A stretch of 64,000 bases of DNA, from positions 60,877,173-60,941,172 of the forward strand of contig OX393551.1 of assembly GCA_947650365.1 (NCBI GenBank), given 5' to 3'. Of this stretch, positions 41,886 through 54,508 are shown piece after piece; positions within the stretch are counted from its first letter, which is position 1, and every line of letters starts with the position of its first letter. This DNA comes from Chamaelirium japonicum (taxonomy: Eukaryota > Streptophyta > Magnoliopsida > Liliales > Melanthiaceae). The position numbers and the translations under genes are program-made. The notes under the pieces were generated by a model. That model searched no databases. It had not been told where the DNA came from and saw nothing but the letters and a program-made list of their open reading frames with translations.

Positions 41886-44800
41886 TTCATTCATACGATC
41901 CATTCTAATTCATTCGTACGATCATTCTAATTCATTCGCACGATCCATTCTAATTCATTCATCTGATCCATTCTAATTCATTCGTAAGATCCATTCTAAT
42001 TCATTCGCACGATACATTCTAATTCATTCATACGATCCAATCTAATTCATTCATACGATCCATTCTAATTCATTCGCACGAATGTATCCATTTTAATCCA
42101 TTCGTACGATCCATTCTAATTCATTCGCACAATCTATTCTAATTCATTCGTATGATCCATTCTAATTCATTCGCACGATCCATTCTAATTCATTTGCACG
42201 ATACATTCTAATTCATTCATACAATCCATTCTCATTCTTTTGCACGAATGTATCCATTCTAATTCATTCGTACGATCCATTCTAATTTCATTAGCACGAT
42301 CCATTTTAATTCATTCGTACGATCCATTCTAATTCATTCGTATGATCCATTCTAATTCATTCGTATGATCCATTCTAATTCATTTGTACGATCCATTCTA
42401 ATTCATTCATAAAATCCATTCTAATTCTTTTGCATGAATGTATCCATTCTAATTCTTTCGTACGATCCATTCAAATTCCTTCGTACGATCCATTCTATTT
42501 CATTCGTATGATCCATTCTAATTCCTTCGTATGATCCACTCTAATTCATTCCCATGAATGCAACCATTCTAATTGATACGTACAATCCATTCTAATTCAT
42601 TCATACGATCCAATCTAATTCATTCATACGATCCATTCTAATTCATTCGCACGAATGTATCCATTCTAATTCATTCATACGATCCATTCTAATTCATTCG
42701 CACAATCTATTCTAATTCATTCGTACGATCTATTCTAATTCATTAGCACGATCCATTCTAATTCATTCGTACAATCCATTCTATTTCATTCGTACGATCC
42801 ATTCTTACTCATTCGTACGATCCATTCTAATTCATTCGCACGAATGTATCCATTCTAATTCATTCGTACGATCCATTCTAATTCATTCGCACGATCCATT
42901 CTAATTCATTCATACGATCCAATCTAATTCATTCATACGATCCATTCTAGTTCATTCATACAATCCATTCTTATTCTTTTGCACGAATGTATCCATTCTA
43001 ATTCATTCGTAAGATCCATTCTAATTTCATTAGCACGATCCATTCTAATTCATTCGTACGATCCATTCTAATTCATTTGTACGATACATTCTAATTCATT
43101 CATAGAATCCATTCTAAATCTATTGCACGAATGTATCCATTCTAATTCATTCGTACGATCCATTCTAATTCCTTTGTACGATCCATTCTAATTGCTTCGT
43201 ACGATCCATTCTATTTCATTCGTATGATCCATTCTACTTCCTTCGTACGATCCATTCTAATTCATTCCTATGAATGCATCCATTCTAATTCATACGAACG
43301 ATCCATTCTAATTCATTCATACGATCCAATCTAATTCATTCATACGATCCATTCTAATTCATTCGCATGAATATATCATTTCTAATTCATTCGTACGATC
43401 CATTCTAATTCATTCGCACAATCTATTCTAATTCATTCGTACGATCCATTCTAATTCATTAGCACGATCCATTCTAATTCATTCGTACGATCCATTCTAT
43501 TTCATTCGTACGATCCATTCTAATTCATTCGCACGAATGTATCCATTCTAATTCACTCGTACGATCCATTCTAATTCATTCGCACGATCCATTCTAATTC
43601 ATTCATACGATCCAATCTAATTCATTCATACGATCTATTCTAATTCATTCGCACGAATGTATCCATTCTAATTCATTCGTACGATCCATTCTAATTAATT
43701 CGCACAATCTTTTCTAATTCATTCGTACGATCCATTCTAATTCATTAGCACGATCCATTCTAATTCATTCGTACGATCCATTCTATTTTATTCGTAGGAT
43801 CCATTCTTACTCATTCGTACGATCCATTCTAATTCATTCGCACGAATGTATCCAATCTAATTCATTTGTACGATCCATTCTAATTCATTTGCACGATCCA
43901 TTCTAATTCATTCATACTATCCATTCTAATTCATTCGTATGATCCATTCTAATTCATTCGCACGATCCATTCTAATTCGTTTATACGATCCATTCTAATT
44001 CATTCATACAATCCATTCTAATTCTTTCGCACGAATGTATCCATTCTAATTCATTCGTACGATCCATTCTAATTCCTTCGTACGATCCATTCTAATTCCT
44101 TCGTACAATCCATTCTATTTCATTCGTATGATCCATTCTAATTCCTTCGTACGATCCATTCTAATTCATTCCCATGAATGTATCTATTCTAATTCATACA
44201 TACGATCCATTCTAATTCATTCATACGATCCAATCTAATTCATTCATACGATCCAGTCTTATTCATTCGCACGAATGTATCCATTCTAATTCATTCGTAC
44301 GATCCATTCTAATTTATTCACACAATCTATTCTAATTCATTCGTACGATCCATTCTAATTCATTAGCACGATCCATTCTAATTCATTCGTACGATCCATT
44401 CTAATTCATTCGCACGATCCATTCTAATTCATTCGCACGATCCATTCTAATTCATTCATACGATCCATTCTAATTCATTCATACAATCCATTCTAATTCA
44501 TTCTTATTCATTCGCACGATCTATTCTTATTCATTCGTACGATCCATTCAATCTAATTCATTCGCACGATCCAATCTAATTCATTCGCACGATCCATTCT
44601 AATTCATTCGTACGATACATTCTATTTCATTCGTACGATCCATTCTTACTCATTCGTACGATCCATTCTAATTCTTTCGCACGAATGTATCCTCATTCAC
44701 ACGATCCATTTAAATTCATTTGCACGATCCATTCTAATTCATTCATACAATCCATTCTAATTCTTTTGCACGAATGTATCCATTCTAATTCCTTCGTACG

Positions 44801-44887
44801 ATCCATTCTATTTCATTCGTATGATCCATTCTAATTCCTTCGTACGATCCATTCTAATTCATTCGTACGATCCATTCTAATTCATTC
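41886..44887 (-). repeat. 3-kb reverse satellite block with ~0.7-0.9 kb repeats
   Basis: Continuous reverse block. A rare monomer with an extra T (CTAATTTCATTAGCACG) occurs in two copies about 739 bp apart (28-bp variants before them at 42242 and 42981). Variants with CATGAATG or TATGAATG are spaced at 0.7-0.9 kb. The 189-bp octamer is exact in reverse orientation at 42649 to 42838 and at 43651 to 43840. It ends in a 36-bp perfect palindrome. Confidence 0.88.
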
Positions 44888-44905
44888 GAATGAATTAGAA
44901 TGGAT
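44870..44905. repeat. Palindromic orientation switch (36 bp)
   Basis: The longest spacer-free palindrome found: 36 bp, perfect, centred on CATTCGAATG between 44887 and 44888, turning reverse satellite into forward. A second copy is at 47924-47959. Confidence 0.88.
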
Positions 44906-47900
44906 ACATACGAAAAAATGGATCGTGCGAATGAATTTGAATGGATCGTACTAATGAATTAGAATGGATACATTCGTGCGAATGAATTAGAACGGATCAT
45001 ACAAAGGAATTAGGATGGATCGTACGAATGAATTAGAATGGATACATTCGTGCGAATGAATTAGAATGGATCGTATGAATGAATTAGAATGGTTCGTGCG
45101 AATGAATTAAAATGGATCGTACAAATGAATTAGAATGGATCGTATGAATGAATTAGAATGAATCGTGCGAATGAATTAGAATGGATCGTACGAATGAATT
45201 AGAATAGATACATTCGTGCGAATGAATTATAATGGATCGTACGAATGAGTAAGAATGGATCGTACGAATGAATTAGAATAGATTGTGCGAATGAATTAGA
45301 TTGGATCGTACTAATGAATTAGAATGGATACAATCGTGCAAATGAATTAGAATGGATCGTATGAATGAATTAGATTGGATCGTATTAATGAATTAGAATG
45401 GATCGTGCGAGTGAATTAGAATGGATCGTACGAATGAATTAGAATGGATACATTCGTGCTAATGAATTAGAATGGATCGTACGATTGAGTAAGAATGGAT
45501 CGTACGAATGAAATAGAATAGATCGTACGAATGAATTAGAATGGATCGTGCTAATGAATTAGAATTGAGCGTACGAATGAATTAGAATAGATTGTGCGAA
45601 TGAATTAGAGTGGATCGTACAAATGAATTAGAATGGATATATTCGTGCGAATGAATTAGAATGGATCGTATGAATGAATTAGATTGGATCGTATGAATGA
45701 ATTAGAATGGATCGTATGTTTGAATTATAACGGATATATTCATGGGAATGAATTAGAATGGATCCTACAAAGGAATTAGAATGGATCATACGAATGAAAT
45801 ATAATGGGTTGTACAAAAAAATTAGAATGGATCGTACGAAGGAATTAGAATGGATCGTACGAATGAATTAGAATGGATACATTCACGCAAAAGAATTAGA
45901 ATGGATTGTATGAATGAAATAGAATGGATCGTGCAAATGAATTTGAATGGATCGTGCGAATGAATTAGAATGGATCGTACGAATGAATTAGAATAGATTG
46001 TGCGAATGAATTAGAATGGATCGTACGAATGAATTAGAATGGATACATTCGTGCGAATGAATTAGAATGGATCATATGAATGAATTAGAATGGATCGTAT
46101 GAGTGAATTCGAATGGATCGTGCGAATAAATTAGAATGGATCGTACGAATGAATTAGATTGGATCGTATGAATGAATTAGAATGGATCGTGCGAATGAAT
46201 TAGAATGGATCGTATGAATGAAATAGAATGGATCGTATGAATTAGAATGGATCATACGAAGGAATTAGAATGGATCATACGAATGAAATAGAATGGATCG
46301 TACGAAGGAATTAGAATGGATCGTACGAATGAATTAGAATGGATACATTCGTGCAAAAGAATTAGAATGGATTGTATGAATGAATTAGAATAGATCGTGC
46401 AAATGAATTACAATGGATCATGCGAATGAATTAGAATGGATCGTACGAATGAATTAGAATAGATTGTGCGAATGAATTAGAATGGATCATACGAATGAAT
46501 TAGAATGGATATATTCGTGCGAATGAATTAGAATGGATCGTATGAATGTATTAGATTGGATCGTATGAATGAATTAGAATGGATCGTGCGAATGAATTAG
46601 AATGGATCGTACGAATGAATTAGAATGGATCGTATGAATGAATTAGAATGGATCGTGTATCCATTCTAATTCATTCGTACGATCCATTCTAATTCATAAG
46701 TACGACCCATTCTAATTCATTCAAACGATCCATTCTAATTCATTTGCACGAATGTATCCATTCTAATTCATTCGTACAATACATTCTAATTGCTTCGTAC
46801 GATCCATTCTAATTCCTTCGTATGATCCATTCTAATTCCTTCGTACGATCCATTCTTATTCATTCCCATGAATGTATCCATTCTAATTCATACGTACGAT
46901 CCATTCTAATTCATTTATACGATACATTCTAATTCATTCATACAATCCATTCTAATTCTTTCGCACGAATGTATCCATTCTAATTCATTCGTACGATCCA
47001 TTCTAATTCCTTCGTACGATCCATTCTAATTCCTTCGTACAATCTATTCTATTTCATTCGTATGATCCATTCTAATTCCTTCGTACGATCCATTCTTATT
47101 CATTCCCATGAATGTATCCATTCTAATTCATACATACGATCTATTGTAATTCATTCATACGATCCAATCTAATTCATTCATACGATCCATTCTTATTCAT
47201 TCGCACGAATGTATCCATTCTAATTCATTCGTACGATCCATTCTAATTTATTCGCACAATCTATTCTAATTCATTCGTACGATCCATTCTAATTCATTAG
47301 CACGATCCATTCCAATTCATTCGTACGATCCATTCTAATTCATTCGCACGATCCATTCTAATTCATTCGTACGATCCATTCTAATTCATTCATACGATCC
47401 ATTCTAATTCATTCATACAATCCATTCTAATTCATTCTTATTCATTCGCACGATCTATTCTTATTCATTCGTATGATCCATTCAATCTAATTCATTCGCA
47501 CGATCCAATCTAATTCATTCGCACGATCCATTCTAATTCATTCGTACGATACATTCTATTTCATTCGTACGATCCATTATTACTAATTCGTACGATCCAT
47601 TCTAATTCTTTCGCACGAATGTATCCTCATTCACACGATCCATTCAAATTCATTTACACGATCCATTCTAATTCATTCATACGATCCATTCTAATTCATT
47701 CGCACGAATGTATCCATTCTAATTCATTCGTACGATCCATCCTAATTCCTTCGTATGATCCGTTCTAATTCATTCGCACGAATGTATCCATTCTAATTCC
47801 TTCGTACGAGCCATTCTAATTCCTTCGTACGATCCATTATATTTCATACGTATGATCCATTCTAATTCCTTCGTACGATCCATTCTAATTCATTCGTACG

Positions 47901-47941
47901 ATCCATTCTAATTCATTCGTACGATCCATTCTAATTCATTC
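44888..47941. repeat. 3.05-kb satellite higher-order repeat, copy 1
   Basis: Forward 44888-46657 followed by reverse 46658-47941. The next segment has the same structure with the same rare joins: the start is offset by 3054 bp, the inner switch by about 3123 bp, and the odd truncated join TATCCTCATTCACACG (44689 and 47623) lies 2934 bp apart. These are two recent tandem copies, differing by small gains and losses of monomers. Confidence 0.88.
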
Positions 47942-47959
47942 GAATGAATTAGAATGGAT
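47924..47959. repeat. Palindromic orientation switch (36 bp), second copy
   Basis: Same CATTCGAATG-centred 36-bp palindrome as at 44870-44905, 3054 bp away. It marks the start of the second 3.05-kb higher-order unit. Confidence 0.88.
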
Positions 47960-50900
47960 ACATACGAAAGAATGGATCGTGTGAATGAATTCGAATGGAT
48001 CATACTAATGAATTAGAATGGATACATTCGTGCGAATGAATTAGAACGGATCATACGAAGGAATTAGGATGGATCGTACGAATGAATTAGAATGGATACA
48101 TTCGTGCGAATGAATTAGAATGGATCGTATGAATGAATTAGAATGGATCGTGCGAATGAATTAGAATGGATCGTACGAATGAATTAGAATGGATCGTACG
48201 AATGAATTAGAATAGATCGTACGAATGAATTAGAATAGATACATTCATGCGAATGAATTATAATGGATCGTATGAATGAAATAGAATGGATCGTACGAAT
48301 GAATTAGAATGGATCGTGCTAATGAATTAGAATGGATCGTACGAATGAATTAGAATAGATTGTGCGAATGAATTAGATTGGATCGTACGAATGAATTAGA
48401 ATGGATACATTCGTGCGAATGAATTAGAATGGATCGTATGAATGAATTAGATTGGATCGTATTAATGAATTAGAATGGATCGTGCGAATGAATTAGAATG
48501 GTTCGTACGAATGAATTAGAATGGATACATTCATGCGAATGAATTAGAATGGATCGTACGATTGAGTAAGAATGGATCGTACGAATGAAATAGAATAGAT
48601 CGTACGAGTGAATTAGAATGGATCGTGCTAATGAATTAGAATTGAGCGTACAAAAGAATTAGAATAGATTGTGCGAATGAATTAGAGTGGATTGTACAAA
48701 TGAATTAGAATGGATATATTCGTGCGAATGAAATAGAATGGATCGTATCAATGAATTAGATTGGATCGTATGAATGAATTAGAATGGCCCGTACGTTTGA
48801 ATTAGAATGGATATATTCATGGGAATGAATTAGAATAGATCCTACAAAGGAATTAGAATGGATCATACGAATGAAATATAATGGGTTGTACAAAAAAATT
48901 AGAATGGATCGTACGAAGGAATTAGAATGGATCGTACGAATGAATTAGAATGGATACATTCGTGAAAAAGAATTAGAATGGATTGTATGAATGAATTAGA
49001 ATGGATCGTGCAAATGAATTTGAATGGATCATGCGAATGAATTAGAATGGATCATACGAATGAATTAGAATAGATTGTGCAAATGAATTAGAATTGATCG
49101 TACGAATGAATTAGAATGGATACATTCGTGCGAATGAATTAGAATGGATCATATGAATGAATTAGAATGGATCGTATGAGTGAATTCGAATGGATCGTGC
49201 GAATAAATTAGAATGGATCGTACGAATGAATTAGAATGGATCGTATGAATGAATTAGAATGGATCGTGCGAATGAATTAGAATGGATCGTATGAATGAAA
49301 TAGAATGGATCTTATGAATTAGAATGGATCGTACGAAGGAATTAGAATGGATCATATGAATGAAATAGAATGGATCGTACGAAGGAATTAGAATGGATCG
49401 TACGAAGGAATTAAAATGGATCGTACGAATGAATTAGAATGGATACATTCGTGCAAAAGAATTAGAATGGATTGTATGAATGAATTAGAATGGATCGTGC
49501 AAATGAATTACAATGGATCATGCGAATGAATTAGAATGGATCGTACGAATGAATTAGAATAGATTGTGCGAATGAATTAGAAAAGATTGTGCGAATGAAT
49601 TAGAATGGATCATACGAATGAATTAGAATGGATATATTCATGCGAATGAATTAGAATGGATCGTATGAATGAATTAGATTGGATCGTATGAATGAATTAG
49701 AATGGATCGTGCGAATGAATTAGAATGGATCATACGAATGAATTAGAATGGATCGTATGAATGAATTAGAATGGATCATGTATCCATTCTAATTCATTCG
49801 TACGATCCATTCTAATTCATAAGTACGATCCATTCTAATTCATTCATACGATCCATTATAATTCATTTGCATGAATATACCCATTCTAATTCATTCGTAT
49901 AATCCATTCTAATTCCTTCGTACGATCCATTCTAATTCCTTCGTATGATCCATTCTAATTCCTTCGTACGATCCATTCTTATTCATTCCCATGAATGTAT
50001 CCATTCTAATTCATACGTACGATCCATTCTAATTCATTTATACGATCCAATCTAATTCATTCATACAATCCATTCTAATTCATTCGCACGAATTTATCCA
50101 TTCTAATTAATTCGTACGATCCATTCTAATTCATTCGCACAATCTATTCTAATTCATTCGTACGTTCCATTCTAATTCATTAGCATGATCCATTCTAATT
50201 CATTCGTACGATCCATTCTATTTCATTCGTACGATCCATTATTACGATCCATTCTAATTCTTTCGTACGATCCATTCTAATTCATTCGCACAATCTATTC
50301 TAATTCATTCGTACGATCCATTCTAATTCATCAACACGACCCATTCTAATTCATTCATACAATCCATTTTAATTCTTTTGCATGAATGTATCCATTCTAA
50401 TTCATTCGTACGAGCCATTCTAATTCCTTCAAACGATCCATTCTAATTCCTTCGTACGATCCATTCTAATTCATTCCCATGAACGTATCCATTCTAATTG
50501 ATACGTTCGATCCATTCTATTTCATTCGTACGACCCATTCTTACTCATTCGTACGATCCATTCTAATTCATTCGCACGAATGTATCCACTCTAATTCATT
50601 CGTACGATCCATTCTAATTCATTCGCACGATCCATTCTAATTCATTCGTACGATCTATTCTAATTCATTCGCACGATCCATTCTAATTCATTCATACGAT
50701 CCATTCTAATTCATTCATACGATCCATTCTAATTCTTTCACATGATCCATTCTAACTCATTCGTACGATCCATTCTAATTCATTCGTACAATCCATTCTA
50801 TTTCATTCGTATGATCCATTCTTACTCATTCGTACGATCCATTCTAATTCATTCGCACGAATGTATCCATTCTAATTTATTCGTACGATCCATTCTAATT

Positions 50901-50994
50901 CATTCGCACGATCCATTCTAATTCATTTGCACAATCTATTCTAATTCATTCGTATGATCCATTCTATTTCATTCGTACGATCCATTCTTACTCA
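47942..50994. repeat. 3.05-kb satellite higher-order repeat, copy 2
   Basis: Forward 47942-49779 followed by reverse 49780-50994. The forward half follows copy 1 monomer by monomer, including rare variants such as GTTTGAATTA and AAAAAAATTAG. The reverse half diverges towards its end. The right edge is the shared CTTACTCAATGAATTAG join. Confidence 0.88.
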
Positions 50995-52560
50995 ATGAAT
51001 TAGAATAGATCGTACGAATGAATTAAAATGGATCATACGAATGAATTAGAATCTATACATTCGTGCGAATGAATTAGAATGGATCGTACGAATGAATTAG
51101 AATGGATCGTATGAATGAATTAGAATGGATACATTCGTGCGAATGAATTAGAATGGATCGTATGAATGAATTAGATTGAATCGTATGAAAGAATTAGAAT
51201 GGATCGTACCTATGAATTAGAATGGATACATTCATGGGAATGAATTAGAATGGATCGTACGAAGGAATTAGAATGGATCGTACGATCCATTCTAATTCAT
51301 TCGCACGATCCATTCTGATTCATTCGCACGATCCATTCTAATTCATTCTTACGGTCCATTCTAATTCATTCATACAATCCATTCTAATTCATTCTAATTT
51401 ATTCGTACGATCCCTGAATTAGAATGGATCGCGTGAATGTATCCATTCTAATTCATTCGTATGATCAATTCTAATTCCTTCGTACGATCCATTCTATTTC
51501 ATTCGAATGATCCATTCTAATTTCTTCGTACGATCCATTCTAATTCATTCGTACAATCCATTCTAGTTCATTTGTACGATCCATTCTAATTCATTCGCAC
51601 AATCTATTCTAATTCATTCATACGATCCATTCTAATTCATTCTTACGATCCATTCTAATTCATTCGCACGATCCATTCTTATTCATTCATACGATCTATT
51701 CTAATTCATTCGTACGACATTCTAATTCATACGTACGATCCATTCTAATTCATTCATATGACCCAATCTAATTCATTCATATGATCCATTCTAATTCATT
51801 CGCACGAATGTATCCATTCTAACTCATTCATACGATCCATTCTAATTCATTCATGCGATCCATTCTAATTCATTCGCACGAATGTATCCATTCTAATTCA
51901 TTCGTATGATCTATTCTAATTAATTCGCACGATCCATTCTAATTCATTGAGTAAGGATGGACCGTACGAATAAAATAGAATGGATCGTACGAATGAATTG
52001 GAATAGATTGTGTGAATGAATTAGAATGGATCATACGAATGAATTAGAATGGATCGTATGAATGAATTAGAATGGATCGTGCGAATGAATTAGAATGGAT
52101 CGTACGAATGAATTAGAATGGATACATTCGTGCGAATGAATTAGAATGGATCATACGAATGAGTAAGAATGGATCGTACGAATGAAATAGAATGGATTGT
52201 ACGAATGAATTAGAATGGATCGTACGAATGAATTAGAAAGGATCGTGCGAAAGAATTAGAATGGATCGTATGAATGAATTAGAATGGATCTTGCGAATGA
52301 ATTAGAATGGATCGTGCGAATGAATTAGAATGGATCGTATGAATGAATTAGAATGGATCGTGCGAATGAATTAGAATGGATCGTACGAATGAATTAGAAT
52401 GCATACATTCGTGCGAATGAATTAGAATGGATCGTACGAATGAATTAGAATGGATTGTACGAATGAAATAGAATGGATCGTATGTATGAATTAGAATGGA
52501 TCGTGCAAATGAATTAGAATGGATCGTACGAATGAATTAGATTGGATACATTCGTGCGAA
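50995..52560. repeat. Terminal satellite segment
   Basis: Block order is + 50995-51281, - 51282-51412, one isolated forward unit at about 51413-51437, - 51438-51947, + 51948-52560. The switch at 51281/51282 is a perfect 34-bp palindrome. The satellite stops within a 28-bp variant (GGATACATTCGTGCGAA) at 52560 with no gradual decay. Confidence 0.88.
51265..51298. repeat. Palindromic orientation switch (34 bp)
   Basis: A perfect 34-bp palindrome centred on TCGTACGA (between 51281 and 51282), the same type of centre as at 17569, joining forward to reverse satellite. Confidence 0.85.
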
Positions 52561-52827
52561 TTGTGGGCGAAAATCTTCGTGCCGACCCGAAGACTTTGCC
52601 GCACCAGTCAATCAAGGTTCGAGTTGAAGATCGTTGTTCGATCTATTGATTGAAGTTGAAGCTTCCGATATGCAAACAGAGAGAAATGCAATCAGAGAGT
52701 TGACGCAAGAGATGTGATCTCGGAGTTCAGCCAAAGCCTACGTCTCCGTGTTATAGGGAGCAACCCGAATTCACTAACACTTGTATCGAAGTGATCTCGA
52801 CAGGCCGAGTATCACTGAAACCACTCT
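52561..52827. other. Unidentified sequence between satellite and LTR element
   Basis: 267 bp of non-repetitive sequence with mixed composition. No ORF starts and ends inside it, and it contains no satellite monomer. It is the DNA into which the chromovirus inserted; the five bases ACTCT before the LTR are the candidate target-site duplicate, whose partner lies beyond the window. The stretch with GCCTACGTCTCCG and the following CACTAACACTTG loosely recalls plant LTR or leader sequence of another retroelement, but this is only an impression. Confidence 0.5.
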
Positions 52828-53190
52828 TGTAATACCCGGTACGTTGATTTCAGGGCAGCCCGGTTTTATTTTTTATTTTATTGTTGCAAGATTGATTGAT
52901 TGTTTTCGTAATTATGATCGTCGATGGTGTGTGTTTGAACCTGAGTCGAACCGGGCAGTGGGCCCCGGGTCCGAGTCGCTAGGCGACACTGGAGGCATGG
53001 CATGATTGTTTGATCATTTAAATTAATTAATATATCAGGTTTTTAGACGAGTCTGTCGGACTCGTGACGTTTGCGCACCGGCCCGTCTCGGTGGCCCGTC
53101 TCGGTGCGATGCGAGCTCGACTGCGAGCAATGCGTGATTGCTTAAAAATAAAAATAATAAAAATAAAAATAAAAATAAAAACACAAACCC

Positions 53191-53310
53191 ATCCCAACCC
53201 AACCCTTTTAACCAACCCATTCAACCAAACCCTCTTTCAATTATTCAGCCAACCCAACCCAACCCTTTTAACCAACCCATTCAACCACACCCTCTTTCAA
53301 CTATTCAGCC
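53191..53310 (+). repeat. 60-bp tandem duplication in 5' LTR
   Basis: Two adjacent 60-bp units, marked by AACCCTTTTAACCAACCCAT at 53201 and 53261, differing at about two positions. The same pair is in the 3' LTR at about 61557-61676, so the duplication existed before insertion. It lies upstream of the putative TATA box and could be a promoter-proximal repeat, but no function is shown. Confidence 0.85.
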
Positions 53311-53613
53311 AACCCAACTCAACCCAATTACAGAGCATCTCTCTCTCTATCTCTCAATCCCCAAACCCGAGCCATCACTTTCCCTCTCAAAACCGTTCTC
53401 TCTTCTCTCTCTATCTCTCCCTCTCTATCCCAAACGCACAACCCCGATCCCCTCCCCCCAACCCGATCCGATCTCCTCCGCGAGATTTACTCCCTATCCC
53501 GCAGCCCCCATCAACCCGATTCCCTTCCGAAATCCCCACGATCCCCCCTCATCTCTATCCCGCCAACCTCATCCCTTTTCCCCCGATCCCAATCCCCGCA
53601 GCCCCCTCTCCCC

Positions 53614-53620
53614 TATAAAT
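53614..53620 (+). promoter_or_regulatory. Candidate TATA box of the LTR promoter
   Basis: TATAAAT preceded by C/T-rich sequence (CCCCTCTCCCC) and followed about 30 bp later by a plausible start region. The pyrimidine-rich context is typical of plant core promoters. The same motif is at 61980-61986 in the 3' LTR. Position and context only; no transcript evidence. Confidence 0.55.
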
Positions 53621-54493
53621 CAAAGCCCTAAACCGATCCGACCCCCCTCATCCCTCTCCGATCTCCCTCGTCATCTTCCCTATCTCTCTCGTTTTCTCTC
53701 TCCTGCGGTGGGGCTCTACTTGCACGGCGCCGGAGAGCAACTGGCCGGAGGAGTCGCTGCCGGAGTCAACAACTCCCCTTGCATCAGGTCAGCCTCCCCT
53801 CCATCCCCTGTTCTTCCTTTTTTCTTTCTTTCTTTTTTCTGCTCTGTTGAGAGCCCGTTGAATCCCTGTTTTTTTTTTTTTTTTTTTTTTTTTCTGTGCT
53901 GATCCGACCAACACCCCGCCCCTATTACCTTCGGTTATGCATGGCCATGGCCACCGGCCAGATGGCAGTTGGCTGTGCAGCCAACGAGCCCAACCCATTT
54001 CAGAATGCCTTTTCCACACACCTTGGCAGGTGGCTGTGTAGTCGACGAAGTCGTCCCAACCACCTGTGGTCTATCACCTCCCAGTGCCCAGACTTCCTTG
54101 TTTGCCATAGCCGTAGCCACGGGTTTGTTGGTCAACGGCTGTGAAGGCGACGGAGCCGCATCAACCCAACCAATTTTTATTTTTTTTATTATTATTTTCT
54201 CGTTCTTGTCTCCAATGCCGTCAATGTTTACCGAAACCCGTGGGAACCCTTGATCAGGGTTGTTTGATAATGCGATTCATCGGCCCTTAGTGGCTGATGG
54301 TTTACCGCCTGTTGGCACCTTATTCGGTTTTGGCATATGAACCATCGTGCCATGCACATCGGTGGCCGCCAAGTGACTCATAGGCCAAAACTTGCCAATT
54401 CCCAGATTCGACCCATCGAGACTAGTTGTTTACCCCGATCCGAGTTTAGACTCGGTAAGGCCCACAAGTCCGTTCGTAAAATATTTTTTCTAA

Positions 54494-54508
54494 ACCCTAA
54501 ACCCTAGC
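54494..54508 (+). repeat. Two plant telomere-type units inside the LTR
   Basis: CTAAACCCTAAACCCTA includes two CCCTAAA units, the plant telomere heptamer. With only two copies, and present in both LTRs, it belongs to the element (a telo-box-like motif) and is not a telomere or an interstitial telomere tract. Confidence 0.6.

Larger units (their letters stand above)
1..52560. repeat. 23-bp satellite array, mixed orientation
   Basis: The whole stretch is a tandem satellite with no other sequence except three 177-bp foldback elements. The basic monomer is 23 bp, with core AATTAGAATGGATCGTACG followed by AATG; a clean example is 9661-9683. A 28-bp variant has ACATT inserted after GGAT (GGATACATTCGTGCG). 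Common variants change the end of the monomer (CGTAC, CGTGC, CGTAT, CATAC, TGTGC) or the middle (GAGTAAG, GAAATAG, GAAGGAATT). The array alternates between forward (+) and reverse (-) blocks, about 48 in all. No ORF beyond about 96 codons occurs, and the short ones are translated repeat. I do not recognise the family by name. A pericentromeric, subtelomeric or knob position is possible but cannot be decided here. Confidence 0.97.

Noticed and set aside
1-52560. CRISPR array
   Set aside because: The periodicity of 23 and 28 bp resembles repeat-spacer sizes, but there are no unique spacers: every unit is the same degenerate monomer, and the rest of the window is plant.
1-52560. Relation to human satellite II/III (GGAAT-type)
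   Set aside because: GAATGG is shared by chance; the 23-bp monomer with AATTAG and TCGTACGA is different, and the neighbouring element is plant-specific.
1-52560. Centromeric satellite
   Set aside because: A 23-bp unit is much shorter than usual centromere monomers and no centromere-type (CRM) chromovirus is present; the neighbour is a Tekay-type element. Cannot be excluded, but not supported.
52561-52827. Fragment of a Copia-type LTR
   Set aside because: Only a vague likeness in a few words of sequence; no LTR end, primer-binding site or coding sequence is visible.
53064-53902. Proline-, serine- and asparagine-rich ORFs in the LTRs (also 61430-62226)
   Set aside because: They arise from CT-rich and A-rich simple sequence inside the LTR, overlap each other in several frames and are present identically in both LTRs.
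54494-54508. Interstitial telomere repeat
   Set aside because: Only two heptamers, and part of both LTRs.
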